A stretch of 64,000 nucleotides of DNA from Physcia stellaris (taxonomy: Eukaryota; Ascomycota; Lecanoromycetes; Caliciales; Physciaceae), in NCBI GenBank assembly GCA_018902385.1, contig JABSSW010000024.1:62001-126000 (forward strand), read 5' to 3'. How positions within the stretch are numbered: position 1 is the first letter of the stretch; each line of letters opens with the position of its first letter. Positions 1-11,563 of the stretch are shown here, piece by piece. The notes beneath the pieces are model-generated. The model was given only the letters and a program-made list of their open reading frames with translations, was not told the DNA's origin and did not search any database. A program made the position numbers and the translations under genes.

Positions 1-3000
1 ATTCCAGTCTTGCCAAAGAACCCAAAAGATCGAAGCTCCTTGCGTATGGACATGGACCCATTGAAACCAATAGCGAGCCCACCCATGCCGATGAATTACC
101 CCAACGCGTGAGAGCAGGCTCGCGCGTACAAAGAACACCCGCCAGGAAATTGCGTTTTGTCTCCCCGGATGATCCAGAGTCGATTGACCCTGGGATAATT
201 GCCCCAACCGAATCACCTCTCAAGATGGGCATCAGCACGGATGCGCTCTCAGAGTCACCCCAAAGAATGGATGCTGGGATATATCCGCCAGCGACTTCAT
301 CTCAAAGGATTCCAGAGCCCAAGGGTATCCTCCGCCAGCCCACAGAAAAGTTTCCAGAAGAGACTCACCCTATTCGAGAGGGTGTTGCACCCCGAGACCA
401 TGGTGCGCACGGGGTGCCTGAAGGTGCCAGGTGGACCAGAATCGATCGCAGGCTTGTCAATCCAGAATCGCTAGAGCTTGGAAATGAGCGTTACGTGGAG
501 CGGACCGATTGTGTGATTGTTTTGCGTGTCCTGTCCAAGGATGAAATCGAGCAATTCGCACTTAAGACCCAAGAAATTAGAGGTATGTTATTCGCATATC
601 CTCCGCCATGAATATTTGAGCCAGCGTACTCCGGGAATGAGACTATCTCCTGGTCAAGCAGAAGGTGGTTTCAATTTGAGCGTGTCGCACTCAGATTGCC
701 CATAGCATGACCGGAGCTCCCTCGTCGTCTCGCCTCCTCACAATTCTCTCTACCTCAGGATGGCACCTATTACGTTGAAGAGTCTAACAAAGCAGATTAT
801 TCATCCGGATTGTGGTCTTGGAAAAGATGGAGGCTCATATTGCCAGGATGTCATCCACCGTATGACAACCATCTGCCAAACTTCCATGATCTGAGATAAC
901 GGCGCTCAAAAACTAAATACAATTACTAGACCTTGCGGGATTTAGCCTGAGAAGAAAGTATACCGGGAAACTCACAGTGTTCTGGGGGGGCCCTTATTTC
1001 CGCCATTGAATTTGTATCTGAAGCCAAAGTTTCTTTTTGTTGATTGAGTGATGCTGTCAAAGTCCTGGTCTGCTTCGGACCAGGAAGTGTGTCTAGGCTA
1101 GATCGTGGGGGGTTAATTGGCGTTTCTTGGACGTGTGGCAAGCTAATATTTTGATTGGACTAGGTCTCAGAGGGATCAAGATCGACAATGAGGCAACGTC
1201 CTCATCATCGAGTACAGAAAACCCTCGATTCGGCCACGAGAGAAGATCATCTGGAGGCTCTGATAGCTCCGGGGTTTCCTTTGAAAGGCGACCTTATGAG
1301 GGTCCCCTAGACGAAGAGATTGAGAAACAATTGCTGAAGAGAGGTATGACCAAGTTGCCCAAACGGCTAGTGAACAAGCGAGCGCTTTTTGAGCTTGGGT
1401 ACCCTTTCGAGGAAAAGGTAACGGGGTTTTGCAGAAGACTATAACCAATCCTAACATGAGTGCAGGGAGACATAGTCATTGTGCATAAAGCGTTGGCAAA
1501 GGACAAAATTGATGAAATAGTCGGACTGAGCAGAGAGATGAACGGACATTCGGAGGGTGGCGCCTTTCTACAGAAAACTACCGATCAGATCAAAGGATCG
1601 ACTTCCCCACAACGGTCAAAAAGCAGAGAGCGTCATTCCAACGAACCTTTCAGTGATCGGCTAGAGATCAAGACTGCAAACGTTGACAGAAAACCAGCTC
1701 CTGTGGATAATGGCCCTTTGGACGATGAGCGAGATTCTGCGGAACATGTTAAGCTGGATGACCAACCACTCAGCTATGAAGAAGAATTGGTCATCATAAA
1801 GACTGAAGGCGTACTGAAGCGAGCGCGCGAAAGTACTGAGCAGTGCAAAGACATAATCGTCACACTTAGATTCTTCAGAGACAACCAACCTTCCGTTGAT
1901 ACAGAGGTTAACGAGATCTGCCAATATGTACAGGCGTTGAACTCTCTGCTTAAACGCTGTCTGATGATCGTCGAGCCGATACACAATCGAAAGAGGGTGA
2001 ATGAATTCGTAAGGTCTGAAGTCGATGTACTAGTACGGGGTCTACGGGTGAGTTTCAACATGTTCGACAGGATGTTCGGCCTCTTCGAGATTACCTCCTT
2101 GCATTTTGATGAGCGACACCGAGCGTGGAATGACCTTCTTTCAGCCTTTGCTGACCAATATTCGTGCTCTTTGCTCGAATACTTGAGTGTAAGCTGTCGT
2201 TATGGTAAAGAGATCGTCGCAAATCTGAATGCTGGTATTCTTTCATCCCCTGAGAGCAATCTTCTAAGGTCGCGTCTTGCTCAAATTGCCAAATTCTCGA
2301 AGTCCTCACCAGACCCTCCTTCGCCAACGTCACGTTCACATTTTCTGTCCCCAGATAACTCTAGAACAACCTCTTTCGTTCATTCACCATCACTATCCAC
2401 TCAATTTCCACGGGAGATTCCAGAGAATAACGAACATTCCGGGCGATCCATGAAACATCGTACCGGTTTCCGTAAGCCTCGGCAGGCCAAGCTGTACAGA
2501 AAAAGGCCAGTAAGAGGTGGTACAAATTGGAGTCGAGACCACAACAATCTTCCTGGCGGTTCTGAATCGGATTCCTCCACATATGGTAGTGACCCAATAT
2601 CTACAGACTCAACACTGGCAGAGCCAAAGGCAAGCCCTACTGGTGAAATGAATTGGCTTTGGATCTGTCAAGCCGATGTGATCCCCGGGTTCCTAGCAAC
2701 GCCGTGGAAAGCCGTGTTCTCGGAGGATATCTGTATCGGCGCTGTTTCTGTGACACTGTGTATTCTGGAACGATTCACAGATTCATCAAATTTTGGATAC
2801 GTAGATATTCAAGAACGTTGCCAAGCTTGGATAGACGCCGGGAGATCCACATATCCTAGTTATGCTCATAACGCAAACGGCGGTGTGGTCGTTTCTGGGA
2901 TCTACAAGCCGGTCAAATTTGTTTCGCTCGAGACACAGATCCCACCCATAGAACTAATGCATTCATACAACCATCAGGTTGACCGTGCCTACTTTCACAG

Positions 3001-3388
3001 TACCGAGATTGTGAGAGAGAATCTGGGCGAACTCATGGGACTCGACAGCTGGCTCTCCATCTGTGGCCGGTTGTCAGAAATCTCTGGTGGCCCTACCAAC
3101 CTTCTGCGAACCCTGCCGACACTCGTACAGCGGATAATGACTGAGTTTAATCTTGAATTTTCGAGTCTTGACCGAACTTCCAGCGATGGAGGACTTCGTA
3201 TAATCCAGACGATTGCAGATAGTCTCTTGCAATTGTTCGTGGAACAAGGTCTATCAAGTCCTGAGCAATTGTTTACAACAGTTGCGCTTCTTCGGACGGC
3301 AAAAGTGGCGCTTTGTGTAGCTCGCGGTTCTGATACTTCAGGGCTTACGGATATCCTTGTCCACGATGTTCAAGTCTACATGGCGTGA
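1..3388 (+). CDS. DUF8035-like fungal protein, 5' end outside the window
   Basis: Partial gene: the frame is open from base 3 and begins upstream. Proposed exons are <3-582, 796-859, 1171-1417 and 1466-3388; phases agree at each junction. The last intron (1418-1465) has a CTAAC branch site and is the surest; the 860-1170 intron is tentative. Two copies of one domain are visible, RWTRIDRRLVNPESLE...CVIVLRVLSKDEIE and LPKRLVNKRALFELGYPFEEKGDIVIVHKALAKDKI, the second spanning the last intron. I associate these repeats with fungal DUF8035-type proteins of unknown role. The first about 200 residues are Pro/Ser-rich and look disordered. After residue 40 of the last exon comes a roughly 200-residue helical stretch, then a Ser-rich linker, then a globular C-terminal part beginning near WLWICQADVIPGFLATPWKA. 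No catalytic motif seen. Family call moderately sure; function unknown. Confidence 0.7.
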
Positions 3389-6300
3389 GACAGTCCAAGG
3401 GCTCTAACATCGGGTTGATTAATTTCATCTGCTACAAGTTTGCCCGGAAGTTTTCTCAAGAAAAATATGCGAACTGATCTTTAGGATTATCTGCTTGTGG
3501 CCCTCAGGCAAATATCTCTTATCATTTCACTGCAGAACATACCCTACGCGCACAATGGATGATGAACTTAGCATCACATCTAGAACCAGCCGTGTCGTCG
3601 AATGGGTAACTGTAAGGTACATCTCAGCATAGTCGAAAGAGAGACGCTACTGTGCTACCGAAGCTGGATCGCTGTTGTCAAAAGCATTGTAGCAGAGAAG
3701 GCTCGGATCTTCGTTAGCGTATATATACTCGTCGTCTAAGAGTTGTATGTTGCAGCTGGTGATGACAACCCTTAAGCAAGAGCACATCATGTGCCCAATA
3801 CATTCATCGACAAAAATCCCGTGTCTAAACATTAGCCACAAAGAAGTACGGAACAGAAACAGGATGTAGAGTTGAATGTTATTTATCGTGTTTCATATCA
3901 ACATGAGAATGATATGACCAAAAGCCGAAAGTGCGTCCCAGTTCTCTCATCATAAATGCGTCCGAAGGTAGACAGAGTCACGACCTGAAGAACGTGTCAA
4001 AGACACGTGTACTCTTTCTCAAGCATGTTTGTCCAGTGATTTGGCCACCGATGATAACAGTGGTACTGACTATGATGTTGACACAGAGAGTGGCATTATT
4101 ACCGATGATGTCAGACAAGAGTACGATGAGACGCGAAGGGTGGGAAGATCCAACGACTGGTGGCTTGTCATGAGCAATCGCTAATCCGAAGTCGACTTGC
4201 TGAACCCTCAACCAGGGTGCTGAAGTAATGAGACGAAATTGCAGCGGCTGAGGCTTGGCACGCCTATAGAGGCGAGCTTCCCTTCTGAGCTTCTGGTCTC
4301 TGCATCTTTCGTCTCTTCTTTCTTTTTTTAGACCACATACTATCTTGCTCTTTCGCTCGGCGTCTCTCTGGGTTGCCTTTCTATGTCTCTTGGACGACGC
4401 TGGCGCCGCTTATGGACTCTGCATTCTGCGGCTTGGGTCTTGGGGTTGTTTTGGGAGTGTGTTTCGGCATAGTGGCAGCTCCAGTCTGGCCCATTTTGTA
4501 GGATCCCCGTGGGCATACTGCTTGCTAGAAACACTCGCCCACACACTGATACATTGTATCGTTGTTCTAGCAATCAGGTAAATGAGGCTTTAGGATAGCT
4601 ACCAGACTGTCGAACCCGTGACGAAGAAGCTGCAGGCATAGCAGAAGGAGAAATACTCAAAGTCCGACACCTCCAATGTCTACGACATTTACTATGACAA
4701 CCTCTGGACAGACAATTGCGGCGCGAGCAGGAGATGATGAAGACCCACAGAGAAAATTCATGTCAACTAAGGAATTCGCACTATGGCAACACGGGCAGTT
4801 TCTGTGACACTTATATCAACAGTATCTACAGCGAAGGGGACAGTTGCAAAGGGAGCACTAGCAGCATCCGCAGAAAGTTTTGCAATCCTTCTCTCCAGAC
4901 CATCAGCGGCATCGTCGGGCAGTGCAGCGATGGATGAAACAGGTCCAGCAAATCTGCCCCAAGATGTCAATAATGCGACGATGATACTGTCATGACTTCT
5001 CATAGGCTCCGAAACAACAAGTATCCGACTGCGACGAAGAAAAAGAAGTTCGAGTTCAGCAAAGAAGAAGCTGCCGAGGAGGAGCCATTGGACCGAATGG
5101 TTTTCAATAGAAGTTCTTTTTTGACTGCGCACTCGTGAGGTTATGGTGTACCCGAAGCGTACTTAGAGTAGAATGAACCTGCGTGGCTCTCGTCTACTCA
5201 GGTCATCTTTGCTTGAGGCTGCAAATGTGAGGTACTTAAAGGCCATCAAGTCCGTTCTTTTCACAGGTTTAGATGTAGTCAGGCCAGCGTCAATCGCGTT
5301 GTCTTCGATTACTGCTCAGGTCTTGTTCTGAGAGTGTGACTGTCAACGCTATTTGACACCATACCAACCAAGTCTTACGGGTATTGATGAGCATCCCAGC
5401 AGCAATTGTTCAACGACATGTTTCTTGTGCCTGTCTTCATAGAGGCATCCCTCTGCCGTGAGTTGTGGATACGTTTCCGAATCTTCCGAGTTCCCCACTT
5501 TTTAGTCTATGAATACGGTATGCATGAGGTGCCAGCAGGAACTAAGTTGCTGCAGCGTATCGATATACCAGGTACTTTATTGTCTCGCAACTCATTGCCG
5601 ACCAGAAGCACCCACTTTTGAGTTCTGATTCCACATCGACCATTGTGTTTCTTTGGACGGCCTCGCTGATTGATCACCGCGTTCATGGTCTCACCCCAGC
5701 GGAGGCTGGTTGGTGATATGCCGCTTGCTGTTGCTTCGGCGAAGCTACCCAGGACTTGAAGGAAGGCTACAAGAGGTAGATCGGGAGAAGGTACGAGAGG
5801 GTTTAATGGTGGCGTTGGGCTTGCTCCTGTACGTTACTTTAGTGTTGATGACAGCAGCCATAAAGACGATATCTAAACTCAGCATCTAGTCTCAGCTCCC
5901 TCATTATCCGCAGGCGCAACCCAGTCGAGAGTTTCAGGCAGCATACAACCATGCTGCCTCTAGAGCCGAAGAAGGATCTTGCAGTGGCAGGGTTTCAGGA
6001 GCGGCTGTGATGTTAGCTGAGGCCAGGACCCTTGTAGTTCGTGAGAATATCAGCGGATCCGTCCATTGAGATGCTCTTTGACGGTGCCAGATTGCATGTT
6101 AAGCCATAATGACAAGCTGCTGTGGAAGACACCAAAGGAAGAATACGCACATCGTTACTAAGCAGAAGATACTGATGATGCCATCGGCGCCTGTTTCATC
6201 CAATCGGACCCTTGCAGGGTACTAAACGCGCTTCGTGACGCGCTTGGCGTTATTTTCTTTGGTGCCCCTTGGCCTTACGATCCGAGTCACCGAACATAAC

Positions 6301-6531
6301 AACCTAAAATGTAGCAGGTATCAGGCCAGATATCAGGCCTAAGTCGAGGTTCTTCATCCACTCAAGGCTCAGTATACTTGGAGATAGCAAGTAGCCTTAC
6401 CCGCCCACTGTGAGGGGTCAGCGGCATTGAACATGATGCTTTGTCGACTGCACCGAGACTGATGGCTCACTCGCACATATTCTTGCCCACTCTTCCTTCA
6501 ACTACTCGATCCACGTCGCGCGTGATCAAAT
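3389..6531. other. intergenic region with decayed coding traces
   Basis: About 3.1 kb without a gene I can support. Short ORFs on both strands have no recognisable motif and overlap one another. One stretch (about 4700-5140) looks like a worn coding sequence and is listed separately. The rest has no tandem repeat, terminal inverted repeat or transposase-like reading frame that I can see. The last 100-200 bases should include the promoter of the gene at 6532. Confidence 0.5.
4700..5140 (+). pseudogene. decayed fragment of an unrecognised host gene
   Basis: Coding-like text is spread over more than one plus-strand frame. One frame near 4770 reads EFALWQHGQFL, then after a stop HLYQQYLQRRGQLQREH, then another stop, then KVLQSFSPDHQRHRRAVQRW. 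Another frame near 5030-5128 reads KKKKFEFSKEEAAEEEPLDR followed by MVFNRSSFLTA. The Gln/Arg-rich helical text and the acidic tail look like one fungal protein with at least two internal stops and a frame change. I do not recognise the family. It could be chance, but the amino-acid composition is unlike the surrounding shadow ORFs. Confidence 0.35.
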
Positions 6532-8190
6532 ATGGTTGATGTATCTGCCTTGGCTGCCGTCATAGTCGCTGCTGTCGCGCTGGTAGTGGCTTTGGCGCAG
6601 CTCACGCAGCAGCTCCTAGCCACTGCGTACGTGATCCGTAAGTGTGACAGGATCGTGACTGGAGGCTTGACGAAAGGTGGTACGCGGCAGTGGCATTGGC
6701 GCCAGTTCCGTTTTACTGTCAACTACCAAGCATTGGTTTTCGCCTTGCCGCCATCAGTATACCAGAGTCTAGGTATAAGCTCCACCATCCAAGTGGTCCC
6801 ACCGTCGAAGGAAATATGGAAACGAGCCTTGAAGACAAGGCCGCATCGATCCTCGAGTCAAGCATGCTGGATCTCACTCCTGCAGGATTTGGCCCACTCA
6901 CACTGTCTAAGTGAGAATGATGTCTGCATAAGAGAGGAGAGTGGAGATCGAATTCCTGACGACCTCACCGTGGCTCCAGGCCGTGTGGACTGTATGACCG
7001 TGCTCTTGAGTTGCATTGCGATGGGCATGCAAGTCTTCAAATACTCTCCTACGACAGGCGAGATCACCCTTGGAGGTGGTGTGGGCAGTATCTCCTCATC
7101 AATACATCCAGTTCTGGGAGGCTTGCTTCACTACAGCGTGTTCGCCGATGAACCAACTATAGGTTTGGAAGCTGTCCAGCGTCACGGACGAGCACTTGTT
7201 GGAAAAGAAGGTATCTGGGCTAATGCGGTGTTCGGACGTTTTCGAGACAGACTGTATCGTCCAGAGATGGTCACACTTAGGGAACTTCAGGCAAGGAAAA
7301 TAAAAGTCTTGCGACATCAAGGATGGCCCGAGGACAAAGATGGTGTCAGTAATACCGACACGATAGGCGGTGCAGCCTGTTTCATGGCATTTGGGCACGT
7401 CGACGCCTGCGACACTGTCCCACCGTCGGTTGTAAGACCGTGGAGTGCTCATTTTGCAGAGACTATTGTCAAAGCACATCATGTGAACAGCATGAAACGA
7501 CTAAGCGAAGGCGCTTCAATCTTGCAGGTCCCCAATTGGCAGCATATACAATTCGAAGAGACCGGGTTCTCCTCTCCCTACGATTATTCGCAGCCATCCC
7601 CAAGTGTGGAATCTAGTACTTCGGAATTGCTTCGAGAGCTGGCTAACGGTTCCCTGCTGCTACCCCTTGACTTCTCGAATCAAACGCAGCTCTCGACGAA
7701 GTGGGAGTGGACCCTTGAGCACGACAGACAAGATCCAAGCTTATATTGTCCACCTGCAATGCTTTCGGGGTTTCTTCGGACAATGGATTGCCACCTTTGT
7801 GTACTGATGTCAATCTTAGTCAATGCAGGCCTCCAAGAAAGAATACCAAGTCGTCAATTCCATGATTGGATGGATCGCTTTGTGGCAAAAGCCATCAGTA
7901 AACTTTTTGACGTTGGCGCACCTTCATTTGGGAAGGCATCAGACTTTGTGAGGGGTTGGCCTCAAAATATCTTGGCCAGCTGTGCTGACAGTCTACCCAA
8001 TCTGGAGAAAAACCTGTTACCCTCTTTACGATGCGAAGCCAGCATCTTCCGTCGCGTCATTCGACTCTACGCCGAGTTATCTATTCTGCGCCCGGCCTAC
8101 TACACCGTCATGATGCGAGCCGCTCATCCAATTGGGCCCGGGCTCACGGAAGAAAGTAGTATTGAGACTGCTTTAGCTTATATGGCATAA
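6532..8190 (+). CDS. conserved fungal protein with N-terminal membrane helix, function unknown
   Basis: Single-exon ORF of 552 aa from ATG at 6532 (context AAATATGG). Residues about 3-30 (VSALAAVIVAAVALVVALAQ) form one hydrophobic helix, so the protein is probably anchored in a membrane with a short N-terminus. Next come CDRIVTGGLTKGGTRQWHWR and QFRFTVNYQALVFALPPSVY, which I recall as strongly conserved in a widespread but uncharacterised fungal family. Other blocks that look conserved are MTVLLSCIAMGMQVFKYSP and GSISSSIHPVLGGLLHYSVF. The protein ends LAYMA. No enzyme motif seen. It is transcribed alone, with about 3 kb of gene-poor DNA upstream. The ORF is intact and in one frame, so I believe it is functional; the role is unknown. 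Confidence 0.8.
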   Translation: MVDVSALAAVIVAAVALVVALAQLTQQLLATAYVIRKCDRIVTGGLTKGGTRQWHWRQFRFTVNYQALVFALPPSVYQSLGISSTIQVVPPSKEIWKRALKTRPHRSSSQACWISLLQDLAHSHCLSENDVCIREESGDRIPDDLTVAPGRVDCMTVLLSCIAMGMQVFKYSPTTGEITLGGGVGSISSSIHPVLGGLLHYSVFADEPTIGLEAVQRHGRALVGKEGIWANAVFGRFRDRLYRPEMVTLRELQARKIKVLRHQGWPEDKDGVSNTDTIGGAACFMAFGHVDACDTVPPSVVRPWSAHFAETIVKAHHVNSMKRLSEGASILQVPNWQHIQFEETGFSSPYDYSQPSPSVESSTSELLRELANGSLLLPLDFSNQTQLSTKWEWTLEHDRQDPSLYCPPAMLSGFLRTMDCHLCVLMSILVNAGLQERIPSRQFHDWMDRFVAKAISKLFDVGAPSFGKASDFVRGWPQNILASCADSLPNLEKNLLPSLRCEASIFRRVIRLYAELSILRPAYYTVMMRAAHPIGPGLTEESSIETALAYMA

Positions 8191-8628
8191 TTGCAGCTTG
8201 CCCGCTACTCTTAAAGCCGAGTCTCCTAGCCTGACTGAGGAGATTGACTCTTCGTGTCACAGGGCGAACAAATTACGCCTCACATTCATCACAAGCTCAG
8301 GTTCCTCAATCACGGCTACTAGATGCTATCTCTGCCATCTCTGATATACTACATCAATGATAGTAAACGTCGCCCCCTTCATCAGTCACCTCTCACCCTT
8401 GCTTACCTTTTCGTGAGGAAACCGTACTAGAATGAATGTTCAGATCTGAACAGATTTCCTGGTATGTCCCTTACCGTTCCAGACAGAATCCCAATGCTTC
8501 TCCCAGCCTCAGAAGACCTAGCTTTCGTATTGTGCTGATTCACAAGATACCCTCTCGCAACACCCATTCTCGCAACACCCATTCTCGCAACACCCATTCT
8601 CGCAAATTCTCGTCGGCCCCGTAATCTT
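8191..8628. other. intergenic region holding a 15-bp tandem repeat
   Basis: No gene is visible. The only structure is the tandem repeat at 8553-8605, just downstream of the possible minus-strand cysteine-rich gene. Confidence 0.5.
8553..8605. repeat. 15-bp tandem repeat, three full copies plus a partial copy
   Basis: The unit TCTCGCAACACCCAT occurs three times without a mismatch at 8553, 8568 and 8583, followed by a partial copy TCTCGCAA at 8598. The perfect identity suggests recent expansion. It lies in noncoding DNA as far as I can tell. Confidence 0.95.
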
Positions 8629-9290
8629 CTAGCAATCTCCCGCCGCAACACAACCCAGACCGGGCTTCCTCGAACACTGCAGCACGGGCGTGGAGGCGCA
8701 GCAACAGGTACTGCGCTGATTGAGCCCGTTTCCAGTTACCGAGGAATTACAGTCCCCTTCACAGCACGACGACCTGCCGCAGTTAATGTATCCCATGCTC
8801 TGGTAAAAAGTGGTGCTATCTTCTTAACGGTACACCGACGGATCTACGAGTACCTGACTTGGGGCGGAGGTAGAAGATGATGTTTTCTTCATGTCATTTT
8901 CATACGGTCCTCATATGCTTTGTGCCAAAGACAGGTAAGCGTATTATCATATTGGGTGTATTGGGGGCGATGCATGGGAGGCAGGATAGCACCACACCAG
9001 ACTATGGAATAGAGCGCAAGGAGGCTGGTTGGCGCAGTAGATGCCGTTGGATTCGGTGTCAATGCCCTTGCAGCATAGGTTCTTCGATGCGTCGTGCCAG
9101 TAATATTGGACGCCTGCCAAGTCAGTCGCGTCCGTGGGACAGCAGATTGTGCCCCGTCACGTGGTGAGGGGAGAGGGGGAAAGATCTTCGAGGTGAGAAA
9201 GCGTGGATGGGATGATGGTGAGGGGGGCAATGGCTCTGAGAGGATTGAAGACCATCATGATGATGCCGATGCCTAGGGTTGCCCAGGCTC
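8629..9290 (-). CDS. possible small cysteine-rich secreted protein (gene or remnant)
   Basis: On the minus strand an exon-like segment at about 8629-8802 reads MGYINCGRSSCCEGDCNSS, then RSTCCCASTPVLQCS, and ends LGCVAAGDC-stop. The ATG is at 8796 but an acceptor (TTTTTACCAG) lies just before it. A second cysteine-bearing stretch at about 9010-9130 reads GVQYYWHDASKNLCCKGID and SNGIYCANQPPCALF. A hydrophobic stretch (LLGAWATLGIGIIMMVF) sits near 9250-9300. I could not find one consistent set of splice sites joining the three, so this may be a real effector-like gene with unusual introns or a dead one. A dispersed repeat overlaps the middle (8800-9026). The density of Cys codons in one frame is the main evidence. 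Confidence 0.4.
8800..9026. repeat. dispersed repeat, copy 1 of 2
   Basis: About 227 bp matching 30804-31026 in the same orientation. Shared blocks include TACACCGAC, GATCTACGA, TTCTTCATGT, TTTTCAT and ATGGGAGG in the same order and spacing. By eye the copies are roughly 70-80% identical with several small indels, so the duplication is old. No terminal repeats or coding potential for a transposase were seen. Confidence 0.75.
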
Positions 9291-9299
9291 CAAGGAGGC

Positions 9300-10304
9300 T
9301 TGAGTATGATCGCTGATTACAAACTTGGAGGATAATGTGGCATTTATATGTCTCTGAACGGACTGGCCCTGGAACTTGAGTGATGTATCCAGTCTCGCCT
9401 TAGCAAGACTACTCCTCTTCTAAAATCAACCCTCTTTTATTTAATTAGCAGCGGCAGCACCTGGAAGAGACGAGTCTTCTCAAAATAATCTGGTCAAGTC
9501 GGTGACACGAAGAAGCGAAATTTCAGCTTGGATAGGCAGCCTATTGGAAACAGAAGCGGCGGGCATGTGATGGTAAGGGCTGGCAGATTATGGATACTAG
9601 TCTGCCATTACCTGTAACTGTTGAACGCAAGGCGTATCGTATGCTCGGAGAGTAGTTGGCGTGAAGTCTAAACGAGATCTGTATAGCGAAGGTGTGGTAT
9701 CTCTCGAAGGAACTCTATGTGAAGCCCTTAGGTTGCACGATGTCTGTGTAGTTGAGTGGCTTCATGGAACAACAAGCTTCAGGTTGGCTATTTGTGCAGT
9801 AGCCTACTAAGCTTATCTGTAGCTGCATATGAGACATGGCCTACTGCAGAATCTGCGGCAATGCAGCCGCTGCCTAGACGGTCTGCCGAGTCATTGCCGC
9901 AAGAGGTTCAAGCCGTAAAATAGGACATGGAAAGGGGCAGGACTGGAGATGAGTTCGATGACCCTATTCTCTCTTCCTTAATCTTACTAGCTTCGCGAAA
10001 ATCCGTCTTGGAATGTAGAAACCATACAGTCTGTGGCGTGCATGTCTCCTATGCTGCAAGAGAAACCGAAAGAAATCACCACCTCGCCATCGGAGAATGA
10101 TCAATCTTCAGCCGAGGGAAATGGGAGCTGTCTATTCAAGCCACAGAGGCGTGAGATACTTGGTGCCTTGACTTGAGTCCAGGTTGATAAACCAGGACAC
10201 TACATGAATATACCAATGCAACCCGTACGCATTCCAAGACCTAGATATCTGGCGCTTGCCAGTCACTGAGTGACTTTGACTTAGACAGTGACCCCTCCCA
10301 ATTT
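9300..10304. other. intergenic, no feature recognised
   Basis: About 1 kb with only short overlapping ORFs. Nothing recognisable in either strand. The part next to 10305 is the 3' flank of the F-box-like gene. Confidence 0.5.
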
Positions 10305-11042
10305 TCAAAGCTCGATTACCCGCCGGGGTTGACTGCAATGGACTAGGCATCCATTCTCAACAGCAAACGGGCTCCGTTCAGGCCAAATCCAATCGCTCTT
10401 GATCTTCGTAATGGCATGCTCCCTATCCATAGAGATACGCACCAGATGCGAGCACGCCCAATGGAAACAGTACCGTTCATGACCATTGATCAGTCCAGTA
10501 CCCGGCTTCCGAGCAATCGAAAGCGCTGCTTCATATGTGAGCTGCCACGGTTCAACACTCATAATCTTGCGGAGCGCTAGACTGTGTTTGATGGCTAATA
10601 CAAGCTCTCTAGGGATTGAGGTTGTGGTGTTAGCGCTTGCGGCAAGCTCGTGGATGTAGATTCTATGCATAGCCTCTGCGATATCTTTGAGGATCTGTTC
10701 CCGGAAAGTGGTGTCTTCTATGTTGATGAAGCGCCCTCGTAGTGCCAATTGCCTTCCTGAGCTTGGTCCATGCCCCGTGCTGAATTTGAGAGCTAGCTCG
10801 CAGACTGGGGCTGGGTGTAGGATGTCGATGGATCGAGCTGCTAAGTCGTGGATCGTGACGTTCGTGAGGACTTTGTTGCGCACTGATGAGTAGGCTTGAT
10901 GATAAACAGGTGTGGCGTGGATGAGATTGCTGAGTGTCCGGAGATCTGTGATGTATGATAGGATCTTGATTCTGATCTCTACTGGAACCTTCTCCAGTGT
11001 GCCGTTGTAGGAAGGAGATCTTTCCTCGCTGGGGATATCCAT
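10305..11042 (-). CDS. F-box-like protein
   Basis: Single exon, 245 aa, ATG at 11042. Residues 14-60 (GTLEKVPVEIRIKILSYITD, then LRTLSNLIHATPVYHQAY) match the usual start of fungal F-box proteins: a Pro-x-Glu-Ile core, then a helix ending in Leu-x-x-Ala-x-Pro-x-Tyr-His. F-box proteins recruit substrates to SCF ubiquitin ligases through Skp1. The remainder is helical and lacks visible repeats; residues 205-225 include HERYCFHWACSHLVRISMD. Fungal genomes carry many such lineage-specific copies. A bidirectional spacer of about 520 bp separates it from the small plus-strand gene at 11564. The F-box call is likely; the substrate is unknown. Confidence 0.7.
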   Translation of the reverse strand: MDIPSEERSPSYNGTLEKVPVEIRIKILSYITDLRTLSNLIHATPVYHQAYSSVRNKVLTNVTIHDLAARSIDILHPAPVCELALKFSTGHGPSSGRQLALRGRFINIEDTTFREQILKDIAEAMHRIYIHELAASANTTTSIPRELVLAIKHSLALRKIMSVEPWQLTYEAALSIARKPGTGLINGHERYCFHWACSHLVRISMDREHAITKIKSDWIWPERSPFAVENGCLVHCSQPRRVIEL

Positions 11043-11563
11043 GGTGTATGATTATAAGATGATAATCAGAAGGAACGCTCAAGCCAATATGATATTCGAA
11101 GACGCTAATGTTAACCGTGAAAGAATACGAAAACGCAAACAAAACATTGGGGCGCAAGCACTGCGGAGAAATGGTCCCGCCATCAGATCTGTCAAATGTA
11201 CCAAGTGACAGATGACTCGACACTGAGAGTCATTCAAACACGGAAAGAGCGTCCTAGCACCCGACTGTGGTAAAATGAAGAGAATAAGAGTCAACACATG
11301 GGTGATATGTGTTCAGTTAGACGCATCAGTAACTGCTTCGTGCGTTTAAAAGAGTTGTTCCCTCACATTCTCCCCACTCTTTAAATCTTCGAAGCAACGT
11401 AAGGAGCACCGCAATCAACTCCATATCGCTACCTGGTTCTTCGAGAATACCCTCAACAGTCAAGCAAAAACCATAAAACTTATCCAGATACCAAAAAGGA
11501 ACCAAAAGCTCTTAATTCTACAAACTTCAACTAAACAAAGCACCCAAAGATACCACGCCCAAA
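11043..11563. promoter_or_regulatory. divergent intergenic spacer
   Basis: About 520 bp between two divergently transcribed genes. The stretch next to 11564 is rich in C and A on the plus strand, typical of a fungal 5' UTR. No binding motif recognised. Confidence 0.4.
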
